Made by a program: the position numbers and the translations under genes
In this document: positions 9,346-18,557 of the stretch, in pieces
How the letters are laid out: the number at the start of each line of letters is the position of its first letter
How positions within the stretch are numbered: position 1 is the first letter of the stretch
NCBI RefSeq assembly: GCF_012563545.1
Contig: NZ_CP050804.1
Location: 1,240,001-1,304,000, forward strand
DNA: 64,000 nt
Origin: Arcanobacterium buesumense
GTDB taxonomy: Bacteria; Actinomycetota; Actinomycetes; Actinomycetales; Actinomycetaceae
Reading direction: 5' to 3'
Notes under the pieces: model-generated
The model's database searches: none
What the model was told of the DNA's origin: nothing
The model's input: only the letters and a program-made list of their open reading frames with translations

Positions 9346-10512
9346 ATGAAGCGACAACATTTTCCGCAACCGCCTGCAGCTACACCTGTGAACAGCCCCC
9401 AGCCTTGGTCAGCTATTGTTAGCCCACCACCGCCCCGTTCTTCTGGAGTTCCTCATTGGCTCGTTAAATATGGTGTTGGTGCTTGGTCACTGATTGGTTT
9501 AACTATTGTTATCGCGACTATCGTGTATCTATTGGGGATGATTTACCAGGTTTTCCTCGGAGTTTTTCTAGCATGCGTCCTCACGGCAGTTTTATCTCCG
9601 ATCGTTAATATGCTAAATAAAGTAATGCCGCGTTCGCTCGCCACTGGATTTGCCGTCATTAGTGGCTTTACAGTTTTTGGCGGCCTTATTACCTATATTA
9701 TTTATTCGATTTTGGATCAGTGGGACGATTTGATTCGCCAATTTTCGCACGGCGTGAACAACATCGTTGCCATGCTCACCGATGGATCACTCCCCATTAA
9801 AGTTCACCGTTCACAACTTCTTCATGGAGTTTCTAATGCAGTACAAGAAGGAAGCCGATATGTACGCGACCACGCCGGCTTTATTGCTCAAACGGTACTA
9901 TCAAATGCTAGCCAGCTCGCCGTCATCGTCACCATCATTGCGTTAGCTGTTTTTATCACCGTTTTCTTTTTATCGTCGGGCACCTCCATGTGGAAATGGT
10001 TCCTTGAGCTCTTACCGGAACGTAAACGAGATCGCTTCGACAAAGGTGCCAAAGCTGGCTGGTCTGCCTTTTCTGGCTACGCCGCCGGAATGGTCATTAT
10101 TGCTATAGCTAATGGCATGCTGTCCTTTATTTATTTATGGTTTTTAGAAGTACCGCTGGCAGCTCCACTTGGCGTATTAGTTATGCTATGTACATTCATC
10201 CCACTCATTGGTGCGCCTACCGCAATGTTAGTTGCCATGTTCGTTGGACTGGCAACTGGTGGATTATCAATGTTTATTTTCGTTGGAATCGGCATTGCAG
10301 CAATCAGCCAAATTGAAGGAAACTTACTATACCCACTCATTGTTGGCAAGAAGGTTTCTGTCCACCCTGTTGGTGTGGCACTAGGTGTCGCAGCAGGTGG
10401 TTTTGCCGGTGGGTTAATTGGCGCGGCTATTGCGATTCCAATGATCGCAATTGTTTGGTCGGTTTATAAAACATTGCGTGTCCCAGAATTAGAACACGCA
10501 ATGTCTGAATGA
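9346..10512 (+). CDS. AI-2E family transporter / permease
   Basis: A 388-residue membrane protein of the AI-2E (UPF0118) family. A Pro-rich cytoplasmic N-terminus (~residues 1-40) is followed by two paired helices (VGAWSLIGLTIVIATIVYLL, a second pair near residues 95-125), a less hydrophobic region (~125-200), and a C-terminal cluster of helices with LGVLVMLCTFIPLIGAPTA and IEGNLLYPLIVGKKVSVHP, the last being the most conserved family motif. The ATG at 9346 has AAGGA upstream. Members export autoinducer-2 (TqsA) or act as Na+/H+ antiporters, so the substrate is open. It converges on nadE with only 18 bases between stops and no obvious terminator. Confidence 0.9.
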   Translation: MKRQHFPQPPAATPVNSPQPWSAIVSPPPPRSSGVPHWLVKYGVGAWSLIGLTIVIATIVYLLGMIYQVFLGVFLACVLTAVLSPIVNMLNKVMPRSLATGFAVISGFTVFGGLITYIIYSILDQWDDLIRQFSHGVNNIVAMLTDGSLPIKVHRSQLLHGVSNAVQEGSRYVRDHAGFIAQTVLSNASQLAVIVTIIALAVFITVFFLSSGTSMWKWFLELLPERKRDRFDKGAKAGWSAFSGYAAGMVIIAIANGMLSFIYLWFLEVPLAAPLGVLVMLCTFIPLIGAPTAMLVAMFVGLATGGLSMFIFVGIGIAAISQIEGNLLYPLIVGKKVSVHPVGVALGVAAGGFAGGLIGAAIAIPMIAIVWSVYKTLRVPELEHAMSE

Positions 10513-10530
10513 TCAGTGGTCAGATACTTT

Positions 10531-11361
10531 TCATTGTTCTTTCCACCATCGGTCGCTAAGCTGGACGGGCATAACACGCTTATGCTGCGCTTGTCGCCAA
10601 CGATCCTCAAGTTTTTGCGCGATCGACGGCGGAATGGACTTACCTTCTAAATAGTCATCGATATAGTCATAGCCAATTCCGAGCTCATCTTCATCAGTAC
10701 GGCCGGGGTTGCTATCAAGAAGATCTGCCGTTGGAGTTTTGTTCCATAGTTGTTCTGGCGCGCCAAGATATTGGGCAAGTTTACGGACTTGGCGCTTATT
10801 CAATCCAGCTAATGGAAGAATATCGGCTGCACCATCGCCAAATTTAGTGAAGAAACCAGTAATATTTTCTGCTGCATGGTCAGTCCCGATAACCAATAGC
10901 CGCTCATCTCCAGCAATCGCAAATTGGGCAATCATGCGCATGCGAGCTTTCACGTTACCTTTGTTGAAATCAGTTATTTTGGCAAGCATTCCATCGTTAT
11001 AAGCCACAACCATCGCATCTGTGGCCGCCTTAATATTAATCGTCACCATACGATCCGGGTTAATCCATTCAACCGCCCCGGTCGCATCTTTTTCATCAGC
11101 TTGAACGCCATAAGGCAATCGCACTGCGATGAACTGTGCTTCATACCCTTCATTTCGTAGCTGTTTGGCAGCTAGCTGGGCAAGTTTTCCACCCAAGGTA
11201 GAATCGACTCCCCCAGAAATACCTAGCACAAATCCCTTGGTATGGGTTGCACGGGCATAGTCGCATAAAAAGTTGACGCGAGTTTGAACTTCCTCGGCTG
11301 GATTAATAGTGGGCTTAACTCCCAATGACGAGACGATTTCGGTCTGTAATTGTGTATTCAT
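10531..11361 (-). CDS. nadE: Ammonia-dependent NAD+ synthetase
   Basis: A 276-residue cytoplasmic enzyme that amidates deamido-NAD to NAD using ammonia and ATP. The PP-loop ATP motif is LGISGGVDST at about residue 45, with conserved GTDHAAENITGFFTKFGDGAADI and KTPTADLLD segments; length matches the NH3-dependent class (about 275 residues) and no glutaminase domain is present. I start at the ATG at 11361 (MNTQLQTEIV) rather than the upstream TTG at 11385 because the former matches the family N-terminus; no strong ribosome binding site is visible for either. With pncB at the window start it completes the Preiss-Handler route apart from nadD. Confidence 0.95.
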   Translation of the reverse strand: MNTQLQTEIVSSLGVKPTINPAEEVQTRVNFLCDYARATHTKGFVLGISGGVDSTLGGKLAQLAAKQLRNEGYEAQFIAVRLPYGVQADEKDATGAVEWINPDRMVTINIKAATDAMVVAYNDGMLAKITDFNKGNVKARMRMIAQFAIAGDERLLVIGTDHAAENITGFFTKFGDGAADILPLAGLNKRQVRKLAQYLGAPEQLWNKTPTADLLDSNPGRTDEDELGIGYDYIDDYLEGKSIPPSIAQKLEDRWRQAQHKRVMPVQLSDRWWKEQ

Positions 11362-11468
11362 ACTCGGTAGTCTACCGTGAGCCAACCAATGTGAGATAAA
11401 TATACATCATCTACTTGAGAATAGTTATCATTCCCAATAGAGTAACTTCTATAACTGTTCAGTCGGTT

Positions 11469-11486
11469 GTACCCACGCTTGGGTAC
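11469..11486. promoter_or_regulatory. Small palindrome upstream of the large surface protein
   Basis: GTACCCA and TGGGTAC flank a four-base centre about 40 bases before the start codon at 11524. Position and symmetry fit an operator or a short leader hairpin. The upstream region 11386-11468 is AT-rich. No regulator can be named. Confidence 0.4.
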
Positions 11487-11523
11487 TTCGCAAATTGATC
11501 AACTATAGAATGGATAACGCTAT

Positions 11524-14500
11524 ATGAAACTGGCGAAAATGCGTGTAGCCGTGGGCGCTATTATCAGCTCCATGCTACTATCAATGCTCGCTCTACCAGC
11601 GCATGCACTTGGTAACGGAATTGTGCTTGCAGATGGCCATACCGATGCCTTTTATATTGATTCCGAGGGCGGACAACTCTCCGTTCAGGTCAATCATGGA
11701 CTTAATAATGAAAAATACGATCCGAACAATGTCCAATTCAGCATTTCTCCAGAAACATACGGAGACTATTCGGAAGAAATGCCTTATCTAAGCCGCGGAA
11801 CAACCGGCTACTACACAAATAATTTGGAAGCCACAACCTATTTCGAACCAGGCTGGTCTGCTCCCGGATATCAAAATAACGGCTTTAAATCTGTACGTAT
11901 CGATTTCTCGGCTGTGCAAGGCCCTGGAGCAGTTGCAATTCTCGGCAATAGCTTATCCGAAGATACGCCGCTAGGAGCTTTTCTCATTCCAACCAATAAA
12001 TTAGCTACGCTTAAGGACTTCATCACCAAACTAGAAGATCCACAAACTGCTAAAGCAACTCGGGAAAACTATGCTATCCAAGGCATTCCTGGTGGTACAC
12101 ACTATCTCGATGCCGGCGTTACGCTACCAATTTTCGGCCACCAACATGCACATTGGTTCTTTACCGCAGCCGGCGAATATCAGATAACAGGAAAAGCTGT
12201 CGGTGAAAAGCTTGATGGAAGCTTCGTAGAGTCCGAGCCGTTTACGTCCACATTTGTGATTAACAAATTCTATAAAGATGGTGCACTTGCCGACGATTCC
12301 GATCCGGTGAGCGAGGATGCTGAAAGCGATCAAAGTGCAACATCTAGCGAAGATGACGAAGACGACGCTACTGCAGTAGATGAAGAAGATGACGATAGCG
12401 ACGACGTCGACGCCGACGATGATGAAGATGAAGACGACGATGCTGATATCGAAGACACTCAATCACCATCAACCCCGCAATCGTCAGACAGTGGAATCCT
12501 CACCGCTCCAATTACTCTGGATACTGGACATACCGATGGTTTCTTCGTCCTGACAAAGGGCGACAAACCACGTCTCGTAGTGCGCGAAAATGCTACGTCT
12601 TTTGAAGGAACATTACGCACCCCAGAAAGCGTTACCTTCCATCTAGAAAAGCGATTCTACGAAAAAATCGGCACTATGAATGACACATTTGCCGAAGGCG
12701 CCGGTTATCACACGAACCGAAAACTACGTGGATTGAATCCATTTTCCCCTGGTTGGTCAGTTGATAATTTCGCAAGTCACGGCTACAGCGATGTCGCCGT
12801 GAAATTCCTTTCGGTTAAAGGTCCTGGACAGCTTATCCTCAGTGGCACCCCTAAGATTGACTCATCCTTAAATCCAGTTCTTAGTACCAATAGTCCATAC
12901 CTGACTGCCGGTGCGAAATTACCAATTACCGGTCACACGCATGGCCTATGGATTTTCACCGCCCCAGGCGATTATTACTACACTGCGCAAGTTGTTGCCA
13001 CAAAAACAACTGGCGAAACTATCACCTCAGATCCAGTGAGATACCATTGGGTTATTGATCCTAACGATGAAGATCCGCAAAATAATAACAACCCAATCGA
13101 TTCAACAATTTCACATGACGAAGAGATAGCGGATACAGAAGATGCCGAGGACTCTTACGAGGATGCTGATATTACAATTACTTCACCGAAGAATGCGGTT
13201 CAGCCTGGCCAGACATTGACTGTTAAGGGTAGTAATTTACCGCCATCGAAAAAAGTTTCTTTCGTCATTAGTTCCTTCGGTAAAACTAAGACAACAGCCG
13301 TTGTTTCCGGCCTTTCGACAGATCAAAAAGGAAATATTACGGCAAAGGTCACCCTACCGAATAATCTTCAACCTGGTCGTTACCTCCTCGGCATCACGTT
13401 AGAAGGTCAAGACAGCCAACTTGATAATGAACAATTTACTGTAGTTGCTAAAGACACCACCCCGATACTTCCGGGACAAGATCTCAAGCCAGGCGGTACA
13501 GACCAACCTGCTGCGCCTGCTCCAAATGCGTCGCTTAACAATATCGTCAATAGCCACGAAAAAGTTATTCTAGACCATGGACACCTGGACTTGTTCACAG
13601 TTATTCAACGCGATGGACAATTACATCTTGTTACCAAGGATGACTCCACTAATGAAGAAATCATTAGAGATCCGGCAGACATCCAATTGCGGGTGCGTAA
13701 CAATGCTTTAACAAGCATGCCCGATAAACTCGATAACTCAATTCCAAAATACGGATACTATCTTGATGCAAGCGGCTCTAGTCAACAAGAACTACTCTTT
13801 CCTGGGTGGGACACATACCGTGTCGCACCAACATTTGAGTCAACCGATATCATCATTAAGAAGGTAACGGGACCAGGCAAGGTCTACCTATTTAACTACA
13901 AGCGAATGGGGGGCGTTGAGCCAGCCTTCACATCAGAGAAGTATCTGATGGAAGATGGCTCCACTATCCGTCAAGACCAGCCAAGTCACGTACACACTAA
14001 CTGGCTCTTTACCCAACCAGGTCTCTACACGATGGAAGTTCAAGCTAAGGCCACTCCTGTATCAGGGGGCGCACCCGTTCTTTCTAACGTGGCAACTTTC
14101 CGGTGGATGGTAGGAGACACTGCAGTGCTTCCTCAAGATGACAATAGTTCCTCAAGTGATGTCCCCAGTAAGCCAACACCGCAGGAACAAGGCCCACGAG
14201 TGATACTAGCCTCAGGTAAATTCACTGCTACCGAAAATGAGAAGATCACAATCCAAGCTACCGGCATAGTTCCTGGCACCAAGGTAGACTTCTACCTGCA
14301 CTCAACTCCGCAATTACTAGCAGGCGATGTTCTTGTTGATATGCACGGTGTTGCACAAGCTAGCGTAACCACACCAAAACTTGCCGGATTGCACACCATT
14401 GTTGCTACCGCTAAAGACGGCCGCTCGCTCGCTGTCATGCCATTCGAAATCACGCCTGAGTATCCTCAAGGAGTTATTCCTGATGCTGGCGCTCTCAAAC

Positions 14501-16068
14501 CTCTTGATAAAGAAAACCCGAACAAAAAGCGGATTGAAATTAGTAACGGCCACATCGATTTGTTTACCGTCTTAGCACATAACGGCAATATTTCGATTAA
14601 GGCTAAAGACGACTCGCATGGGAAGGTAACCCATCACGATCCAGCTGATGTGTACTGGCGAGTAAGTGACAAGGCACTGACCGATATTCCTCAATCTATG
14701 CCTCAAGAAATCTCTCGTCGCGGCTACTACCTCGATCAGTCTGGCAACAATCAAGGCACGATCCTCTTCCCTGGTTGGGACACTAACGGCGTCAAACCAG
14801 CTTTCGGTACAACCGACATTATCTTCACCAAGGTTAAGGGACCAAAAGACGGCAAAGTCTTCTTGTTCTCCAACGGTCGTACTGGTGGTGTTGTGCCAAC
14901 ACTGACCAGCCAGCATTACGAATTAACCGATGGTGCCATGATTCGCCAAGAAAAACCAGCACATGTTCACACTAATTGGTTATTCTCTGCCCCTGGCATC
15001 TATGAAATGGAAGTCAAGGCAGTTGCTACCCCAGTTAATGGTGGTGCAAAAGTCGAATCGCAACCAGTAACATACACCTGGCTAGTCGGCGATAAAACTC
15101 TCGCGCCAGGCCAAAATAACGCAAAAGATCAGCAAGATCCCCCTGCTGACCAGAATAATCATTCTTCAGCTGATACTGATACTTCTGGGACCAACGGATC
15201 TGATGCCGGAAATACGAATGATAGCGCCGCCTCCGGCACAGGTACCAGCACGGCAACTGCTGATCCACACCAAGACGTCCCTGTCGCAAAGTGTTTCCCG
15301 AAGCAACAAGGCGGTAACGGAAAAGACACGATCATCCCACAAATCAAGGATGATCGTAGTGCCCCGGGTAAGTGGATTGACCCATCCTCTGCAGCCTTTG
15401 CTATTGGAGCAGCTGGAAAAGCTACAACTAACCAAGCTATTGGTTCAATACCTTCAGGCACACCCGTGTGGATGATTTCTGCAACTCAAACAGCAAATGT
15501 TCCATGGGTTGGGGCAAATACTCAAAACCCAAGTTTCCTTGACAAGACGAAGGGCTCAGCGACCTTCACACTAAGCTCGTTCTCTGGCCCGGGAAAGATG
15601 GAAGTGTACACATCGGGTAATTTTGGTCAAGTTGTTGGCCAAAAATGGTTTACCGGTAGCGGATCGTCTGCCTCTGGTTCAGTTTCGCTTAAACCAAACA
15701 GCCATGTGCACCCTAACTGGGTATTTGATAAACCAGGCACCTACAAGGTGGGTATTACTATGAGTGCTCAGGGCAAGGATGGCAAAGAAATGTCCGGCAC
15801 CACTACTCTGACATTCAACGTCGGTTCTGGTTCTGGTATCACTGATGGCCACTTCGATCTTGGCCCTACTGTAGGCGCTGCAGGTTCTAAGACCGTATGG
15901 CTCGATGCGAATGGTAATCCTTGTACCCCAGATGCTACTGATTTAGCAGCAGCTGGTCTGGCAACTACTGGTGTTGAAGGAACTATGCCATTTTCGCTCA
16001 TTTCTCTCGTCCTTATGCTTAGCGGAATTAGTGCACTTGTTTACCGGCGCAAGCACTACTTACGTTAA
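11524..16068 (+). CDS. Cell-wall-anchored protein with five choice-of-anchor M type repeats and LAxTG sorting signal
   Basis: A 1514-residue secreted protein. Signal peptide: residues 1-29, cut near ALPAHA. Repeat domains of the choice-of-anchor M type (TIGR03769-like) lie at about 33-245, 330-510, 680-865, 1002-1190 and 1280-1440. The first four open with GH(T/I/L)D(A/G/L)F and all end with an HxHxxWxFxxPGxY signature (GHQHAHWFF, GHTHGLWIF, SHVHTNWLF, AHVHTNWLF, SHVHPNWVF). Ig-like linkers occur near 545-645 and 885-975, a highly acidic Asp/Glu linker at 253-313, and a Ser/Thr/Asn/Asp linker at 1192-1250. The C-terminus has LATTG (residue 1479), a hydrophobic helix and RRKHYLR: a sortase signal with Ala at position 2, as read by class E sortases. 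Function is unknown; metal or ligand binding through the His motifs is a guess. Confidence 0.92.
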   Translation: MKLAKMRVAVGAIISSMLLSMLALPAHALGNGIVLADGHTDAFYIDSEGGQLSVQVNHGLNNEKYDPNNVQFSISPETYGDYSEEMPYLSRGTTGYYTNNLEATTYFEPGWSAPGYQNNGFKSVRIDFSAVQGPGAVAILGNSLSEDTPLGAFLIPTNKLATLKDFITKLEDPQTAKATRENYAIQGIPGGTHYLDAGVTLPIFGHQHAHWFFTAAGEYQITGKAVGEKLDGSFVESEPFTSTFVINKFYKDGALADDSDPVSEDAESDQSATSSEDDEDDATAVDEEDDDSDDVDADDDEDEDDDADIEDTQSPSTPQSSDSGILTAPITLDTGHTDGFFVLTKGDKPRLVVRENATSFEGTLRTPESVTFHLEKRFYEKIGTMNDTFAEGAGYHTNRKLRGLNPFSPGWSVDNFASHGYSDVAVKFLSVKGPGQLILSGTPKIDSSLNPVLSTNSPYLTAGAKLPITGHTHGLWIFTAPGDYYYTAQVVATKTTGETITSDPVRYHWVIDPNDEDPQNNNNPIDSTISHDEEIADTEDAEDSYEDADITITSPKNAVQPGQTLTVKGSNLPPSKKVSFVISSFGKTKTTAVVSGLSTDQKGNITAKVTLPNNLQPGRYLLGITLEGQDSQLDNEQFTVVAKDTTPILPGQDLKPGGTDQPAAPAPNASLNNIVNSHEKVILDHGHLDLFTVIQRDGQLHLVTKDDSTNEEIIRDPADIQLRVRNNALTSMPDKLDNSIPKYGYYLDASGSSQQELLFPGWDTYRVAPTFESTDIIIKKVTGPGKVYLFNYKRMGGVEPAFTSEKYLMEDGSTIRQDQPSHVHTNWLFTQPGLYTMEVQAKATPVSGGAPVLSNVATFRWMVGDTAVLPQDDNSSSSDVPSKPTPQEQGPRVILASGKFTATENEKITIQATGIVPGTKVDFYLHSTPQLLAGDVLVDMHGVAQASVTTPKLAGLHTIVATAKDGRSLAVMPFEITPEYPQGVIPDAGALKPLDKENPNKKRIEISNGHIDLFTVLAHNGNISIKAKDDSHGKVTHHDPADVYWRVSDKALTDIPQSMPQEISRRGYYLDQSGNNQGTILFPGWDTNGVKPAFGTTDIIFTKVKGPKDGKVFLFSNGRTGGVVPTLTSQHYELTDGAMIRQEKPAHVHTNWLFSAPGIYEMEVKAVATPVNGGAKVESQPVTYTWLVGDKTLAPGQNNAKDQQDPPADQNNHSSADTDTSGTNGSDAGNTNDSAASGTGTSTATADPHQDVPVAKCFPKQQGGNGKDTIIPQIKDDRSAPGKWIDPSSAAFAIGAAGKATTNQAIGSIPSGTPVWMISATQTANVPWVGANTQNPSFLDKTKGSATFTLSSFSGPGKMEVYTSGNFGQVVGQKWFTGSGSSASGSVSLKPNSHVHPNWVFDKPGTYKVGITMSAQGKDGKEMSGTTTLTFNVGSGSGITDGHFDLGPTVGAAGSKTVWLDANGNPCTPDATDLAAAGLATTGVEGTMPFSLISLVLMLSGISALVYRRKHYLR

Positions 16069-16080
16069 TCGCAGGTACTA

Positions 16081-16122
16081 GATATGGTTGTGGCCCAGAA
16101 GATTCTGGGGCCACAACCATAT
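16081..16122. terminator. Bidirectional terminator after the surface protein
   Basis: A 15-bp stem (16081-16095 with 16108-16122) around a GC-rich centre separates the convergent surface-protein and GNAT genes. Confidence 0.85.
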
Positions 16123-16135
16123 CTATTAGTCGCAA

Positions 16136-16480
16136 TTAGAGATTGCTCATGACAAATTGTTGATCTTCCATTGTTGCAGCACGCCAAGTCAAACCTTCAC
16201 CATGCTTCCCCACCCAACGGCGAACCATTGGGCACATGGCAACAATTGTTTTACCTTCTGCTGAAGTTTCATGGAGGGCAACATCCACTAGCGTCCCAGC
16301 TAACCCACGGCCTTCAAGTTCCGGACGAACCTCAGTATGGAAGAAGATTCGTTCATCACCGTTATCAATGTATTGAGTAAATCCGGCGACATCAGATTCT
16401 TCATAGCGGATTGCGTAGAGACTGTTTCCAGCTACTACTTCGACTGGCTTTCCAGTTTTATCGGTACGTTGTTGGTTCAT
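16136..16480 (-). CDS. Small GNAT-family acetyltransferase (YjdJ/COG2388 type)
   Basis: A 114-residue single-domain protein. The core acetyl-CoA site is FFHTEVRPELEGRGLAGTLVDVAL, whose V-RPELEGRGLA is the P-loop-like Q/RxxGxG/A of GNAT enzymes, and the C-terminal VAMCPMVRRWVGKH matches the short YjdJ-like subgroup (C-P-..-W/Y pattern). I begin at ATG 16480, which sits behind GGAAGGA, rather than the GTG at 16495. The substrate is unknown; these tiny GNATs have few characterised members. It is followed by a shared terminator and lies downstream of the pirin gene, 30 bases apart and on the same strand, so co-transcription is likely. Confidence 0.85.
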   Translation of the reverse strand: MNQQRTDKTGKPVEVVAGNSLYAIRYEESDVAGFTQYIDNGDERIFFHTEVRPELEGRGLAGTLVDVALHETSAEGKTIVAMCPMVRRWVGKHGEGLTWRAATMEDQQFVMSNL

Positions 16481-16510
16481 TGTTTTTCCTTCCACAGGGA
16501 ACTAACTGGG

Positions 16511-17530
16511 TTAAATTCGTTGTTCTGGACGAGCGACCGGGGCAGGGTTATGACGCGGTCGTATTTTTACATCAGGCAATACTGGAGCCGGAATTCGAGA
16601 TAATCCTTGCGGATCATGCCCAACGTACCCATATGTTTTACCAAATCGGTCACTTTCGTTTTCCCATGCTTGACGCATCTCATCTAGTTCAACTGAATCT
16701 CGAGCCAAAAAATTCCACCACATAATGATCTGCTCGTTAAATGGCTCGCCACCGATCAACAACAAACGGCCAGCATTTTCCCCACTATTTCGAATTCGTA
16801 GCTGTTTCAGCCCAATTCCGGTATATGCTAACTCAGTTCGAGCTACTTTTGTCCCCTCGACGTCGATATTGCCGCTGTCTACTAAAACTCCGTGCTCGAA
16901 TTTTGGATCTAGATTTAGCGTCACCACTGAACGTGGTTCCACAATTACCTCAGCTCCCACCAACGGGGTAAACGTCGGTACTGGTGACGACGAACCAGCA
17001 AGAGAACCTACGAAAACTCTGACCTGCCCACCATCGACGAAGATCACCGGCGGTACGTAATGGTCAAAACGACGTGGACCATGCCGGGCCGAGTCAGGCA
17101 ATGCAACCCATAGTTGAACACCATGAAGGACAGTGGTGTCTTGAGTAGATACTTCAGAATGACAAATACCATGACCTGCCGTCATAAAATTTGCATGCCC
17201 TGGCCGCACAACTGCGTGGTTATCCCCTGAATCATGGTGGGTGATATTTCCTTCGAATAACCATGACACTGTTTGTAAACCAGCATGGGGATGCGGGGCC
17301 ACATCCATTCCACCAGTTTGAGCTACGTCATCAGGACCATAATGATCCACGAAACACCATGCTCCAATAAGCGAGCGTTGCCGCTGCGGCAATGTTCGAT
17401 AGACGGTCATTGCCCGGAGCCCGCCGAGTGGCACTTCGCGAGCAGTAATAATCTCTACCGGGGCACCGTCAGTGCCCAGCTCTTGAGCTTTGTTCGAAAC
17501 AACGGATGGCTCATTTAACATATGTGACAT
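16511..17530 (-). CDS. Pirin family protein (bicupin)
   Basis: A 339-residue cupin protein. The N-terminal cupin carries the pirin metal site: PHPHAGLQTVSWLFEG and, later, GHGICHSEVS, giving the three His and one Glu that bind iron. The C-terminal half is the pirin C domain (LLLIGGEPFNEQIIMWWNF). Family members range from quercetinase to redox-linked regulators, so activity cannot be assigned. Its start lies four bases after the stop of the ABC ATPase gene, so it is probably the last-but-one gene of that operon; ribosome binding site is weak (ATG 17530, alternative ATG 17521). Confidence 0.92.
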   Translation of the reverse strand: MSHMLNEPSVVSNKAQELGTDGAPVEIITAREVPLGGLRAMTVYRTLPQRQRSLIGAWCFVDHYGPDDVAQTGGMDVAPHPHAGLQTVSWLFEGNITHHDSGDNHAVVRPGHANFMTAGHGICHSEVSTQDTTVLHGVQLWVALPDSARHGPRRFDHYVPPVIFVDGGQVRVFVGSLAGSSSPVPTFTPLVGAEVIVEPRSVVTLNLDPKFEHGVLVDSGNIDVEGTKVARTELAYTGIGLKQLRIRNSGENAGRLLLIGGEPFNEQIIMWWNFLARDSVELDEMRQAWENESDRFGKTYGYVGHDPQGLSRIPAPVLPDVKIRPRHNPAPVARPEQRI

Positions 17531-17534
17531 ACCG

Positions 17535-18557
17535 TCATTGTGTCATGTTTAAGTCATCTTGCGTTATACGTTCAGTATCAGCGAACGTCCAAAGATATTC
17601 GATAGTGACGATGCAGTGCTCTCCGATACTAAAACTTCGTGAGGACCAGACCACTAGCGTGCCAATTTCTGTTTCGACGTGGACAGTGTAGTGCGAACGG
17701 GAAAACACACAGTCAATAACTTGACCCACATTTCCTAAAATCGTTTGATCTGGGTTTGGCAAAAGAGTAATTTTCGACGGCGGTATCGCTACTTTGATTT
17801 CCGGAGACGAAGCAATAGATAGGTGTGGAGCAATAATACGGGCTTGGGCTGGAGAGATAACATTTGGTACGCCCATTAATCGTGCAACAGTAGAATTTGC
17901 CGGACGTAAAAAGAGATGTTCGGGCGTATCATCTTGAATAATTCTTCCATCCGCTAACACAATAATACGATCCGCCACCAGACAAGCATCATTTATATCA
18001 TGAGTTACATATAGAACCGATAAATCTAAACGATGGACTTGGCTGAGTAACTCATGGTGAATATCGTTACGAATGGCAGACTCGATATGCGCTAATGGTT
18101 CATCTAACAGAAGCACTCGAGGACGGCGCACCAAGGTGCGTGCTAACGCAACCCGTTGGGCTTGTCCCCCAGATAGCGTAGTAGGATGCCGGTCAGCTAG
18201 CCCAGATATATTTAGCGATGTCATCACAATATTTGCTAAATCATGACGTTGTTTACTGCTCTGGCGACTATCGTCTAAACCAAACTCGATATTATCTCGA
18301 ACAGACATATCAAACAGCGTTGGACGCTCCACCATTATCGCAGTTGGTCGATGCGGCACTGGTTGCATTGTAATATCTTCGTCGTCAACAAAAATATTGC
18401 CACTCGTAGTAGCAATAAACCCTGCGATAGCATGAAGTAAGGTAGTTTTTCCAGAACCAGATGGACCTACGATTGCAACAACATGCGAATCAGGAACCGT
18501 AAAAGACGCATCCTTAACTATGTTGTCAACGTTAAGGTCACGAATAGTTAAACTCAT
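17535..18557 (-). CDS. ABC importer ATPase with C-terminal TOBE-like domain (FbpC/AfuC/PhnT type)
   Basis: A 340-residue ATPase. Walker A GPSGSGKTT (residue ~33), signature LSGGQAQRVALART (~128), Walker B VLLLDEPLAHIES, H-loop VLYVTHD. Residues ~235-335 form a TOBE/OB-like regulatory tail as in ATPases of iron, phosphonate and sugar-phosphate importers. The start overlaps the stop of the fused binding-protein/permease by four bases, so the two are one transporter made in a fixed ratio. Because the partner already contains two permease modules, a homodimer of this ATPase would complete the pump. Confidence 0.93.
   Translation of the reverse strand: MSLTIRDLNVDNIVKDASFTVPDSHVVAIVGPSGSGKTTLLHAIAGFIATTSGNIFVDDEDITMQPVPHRPTAIMVERPTLFDMSVRDNIEFGLDDSRQSSKQRHDLANIVMTSLNISGLADRHPTTLSGGQAQRVALARTLVRRPRVLLLDEPLAHIESAIRNDIHHELLSQVHRLDLSVLYVTHDINDACLVADRIIVLADGRIIQDDTPEHLFLRPANSTVARLMGVPNVISPAQARIIAPHLSIASSPEIKVAIPPSKITLLPNPDQTILGNVGQVIDCVFSRSHYTVHVETEIGTLVVWSSRSFSIGEHCIVTIEYLWTFADTERITQDDLNMTQ

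Noticed and set aside
12124-12462. Minus-strand hydrophobic frame within the surface protein gene
   Set aside because: It is the antisense of the Asp/Glu-rich linker codons (Asp and Glu codons read backwards give Val, Ile and Phe), an expected artefact.
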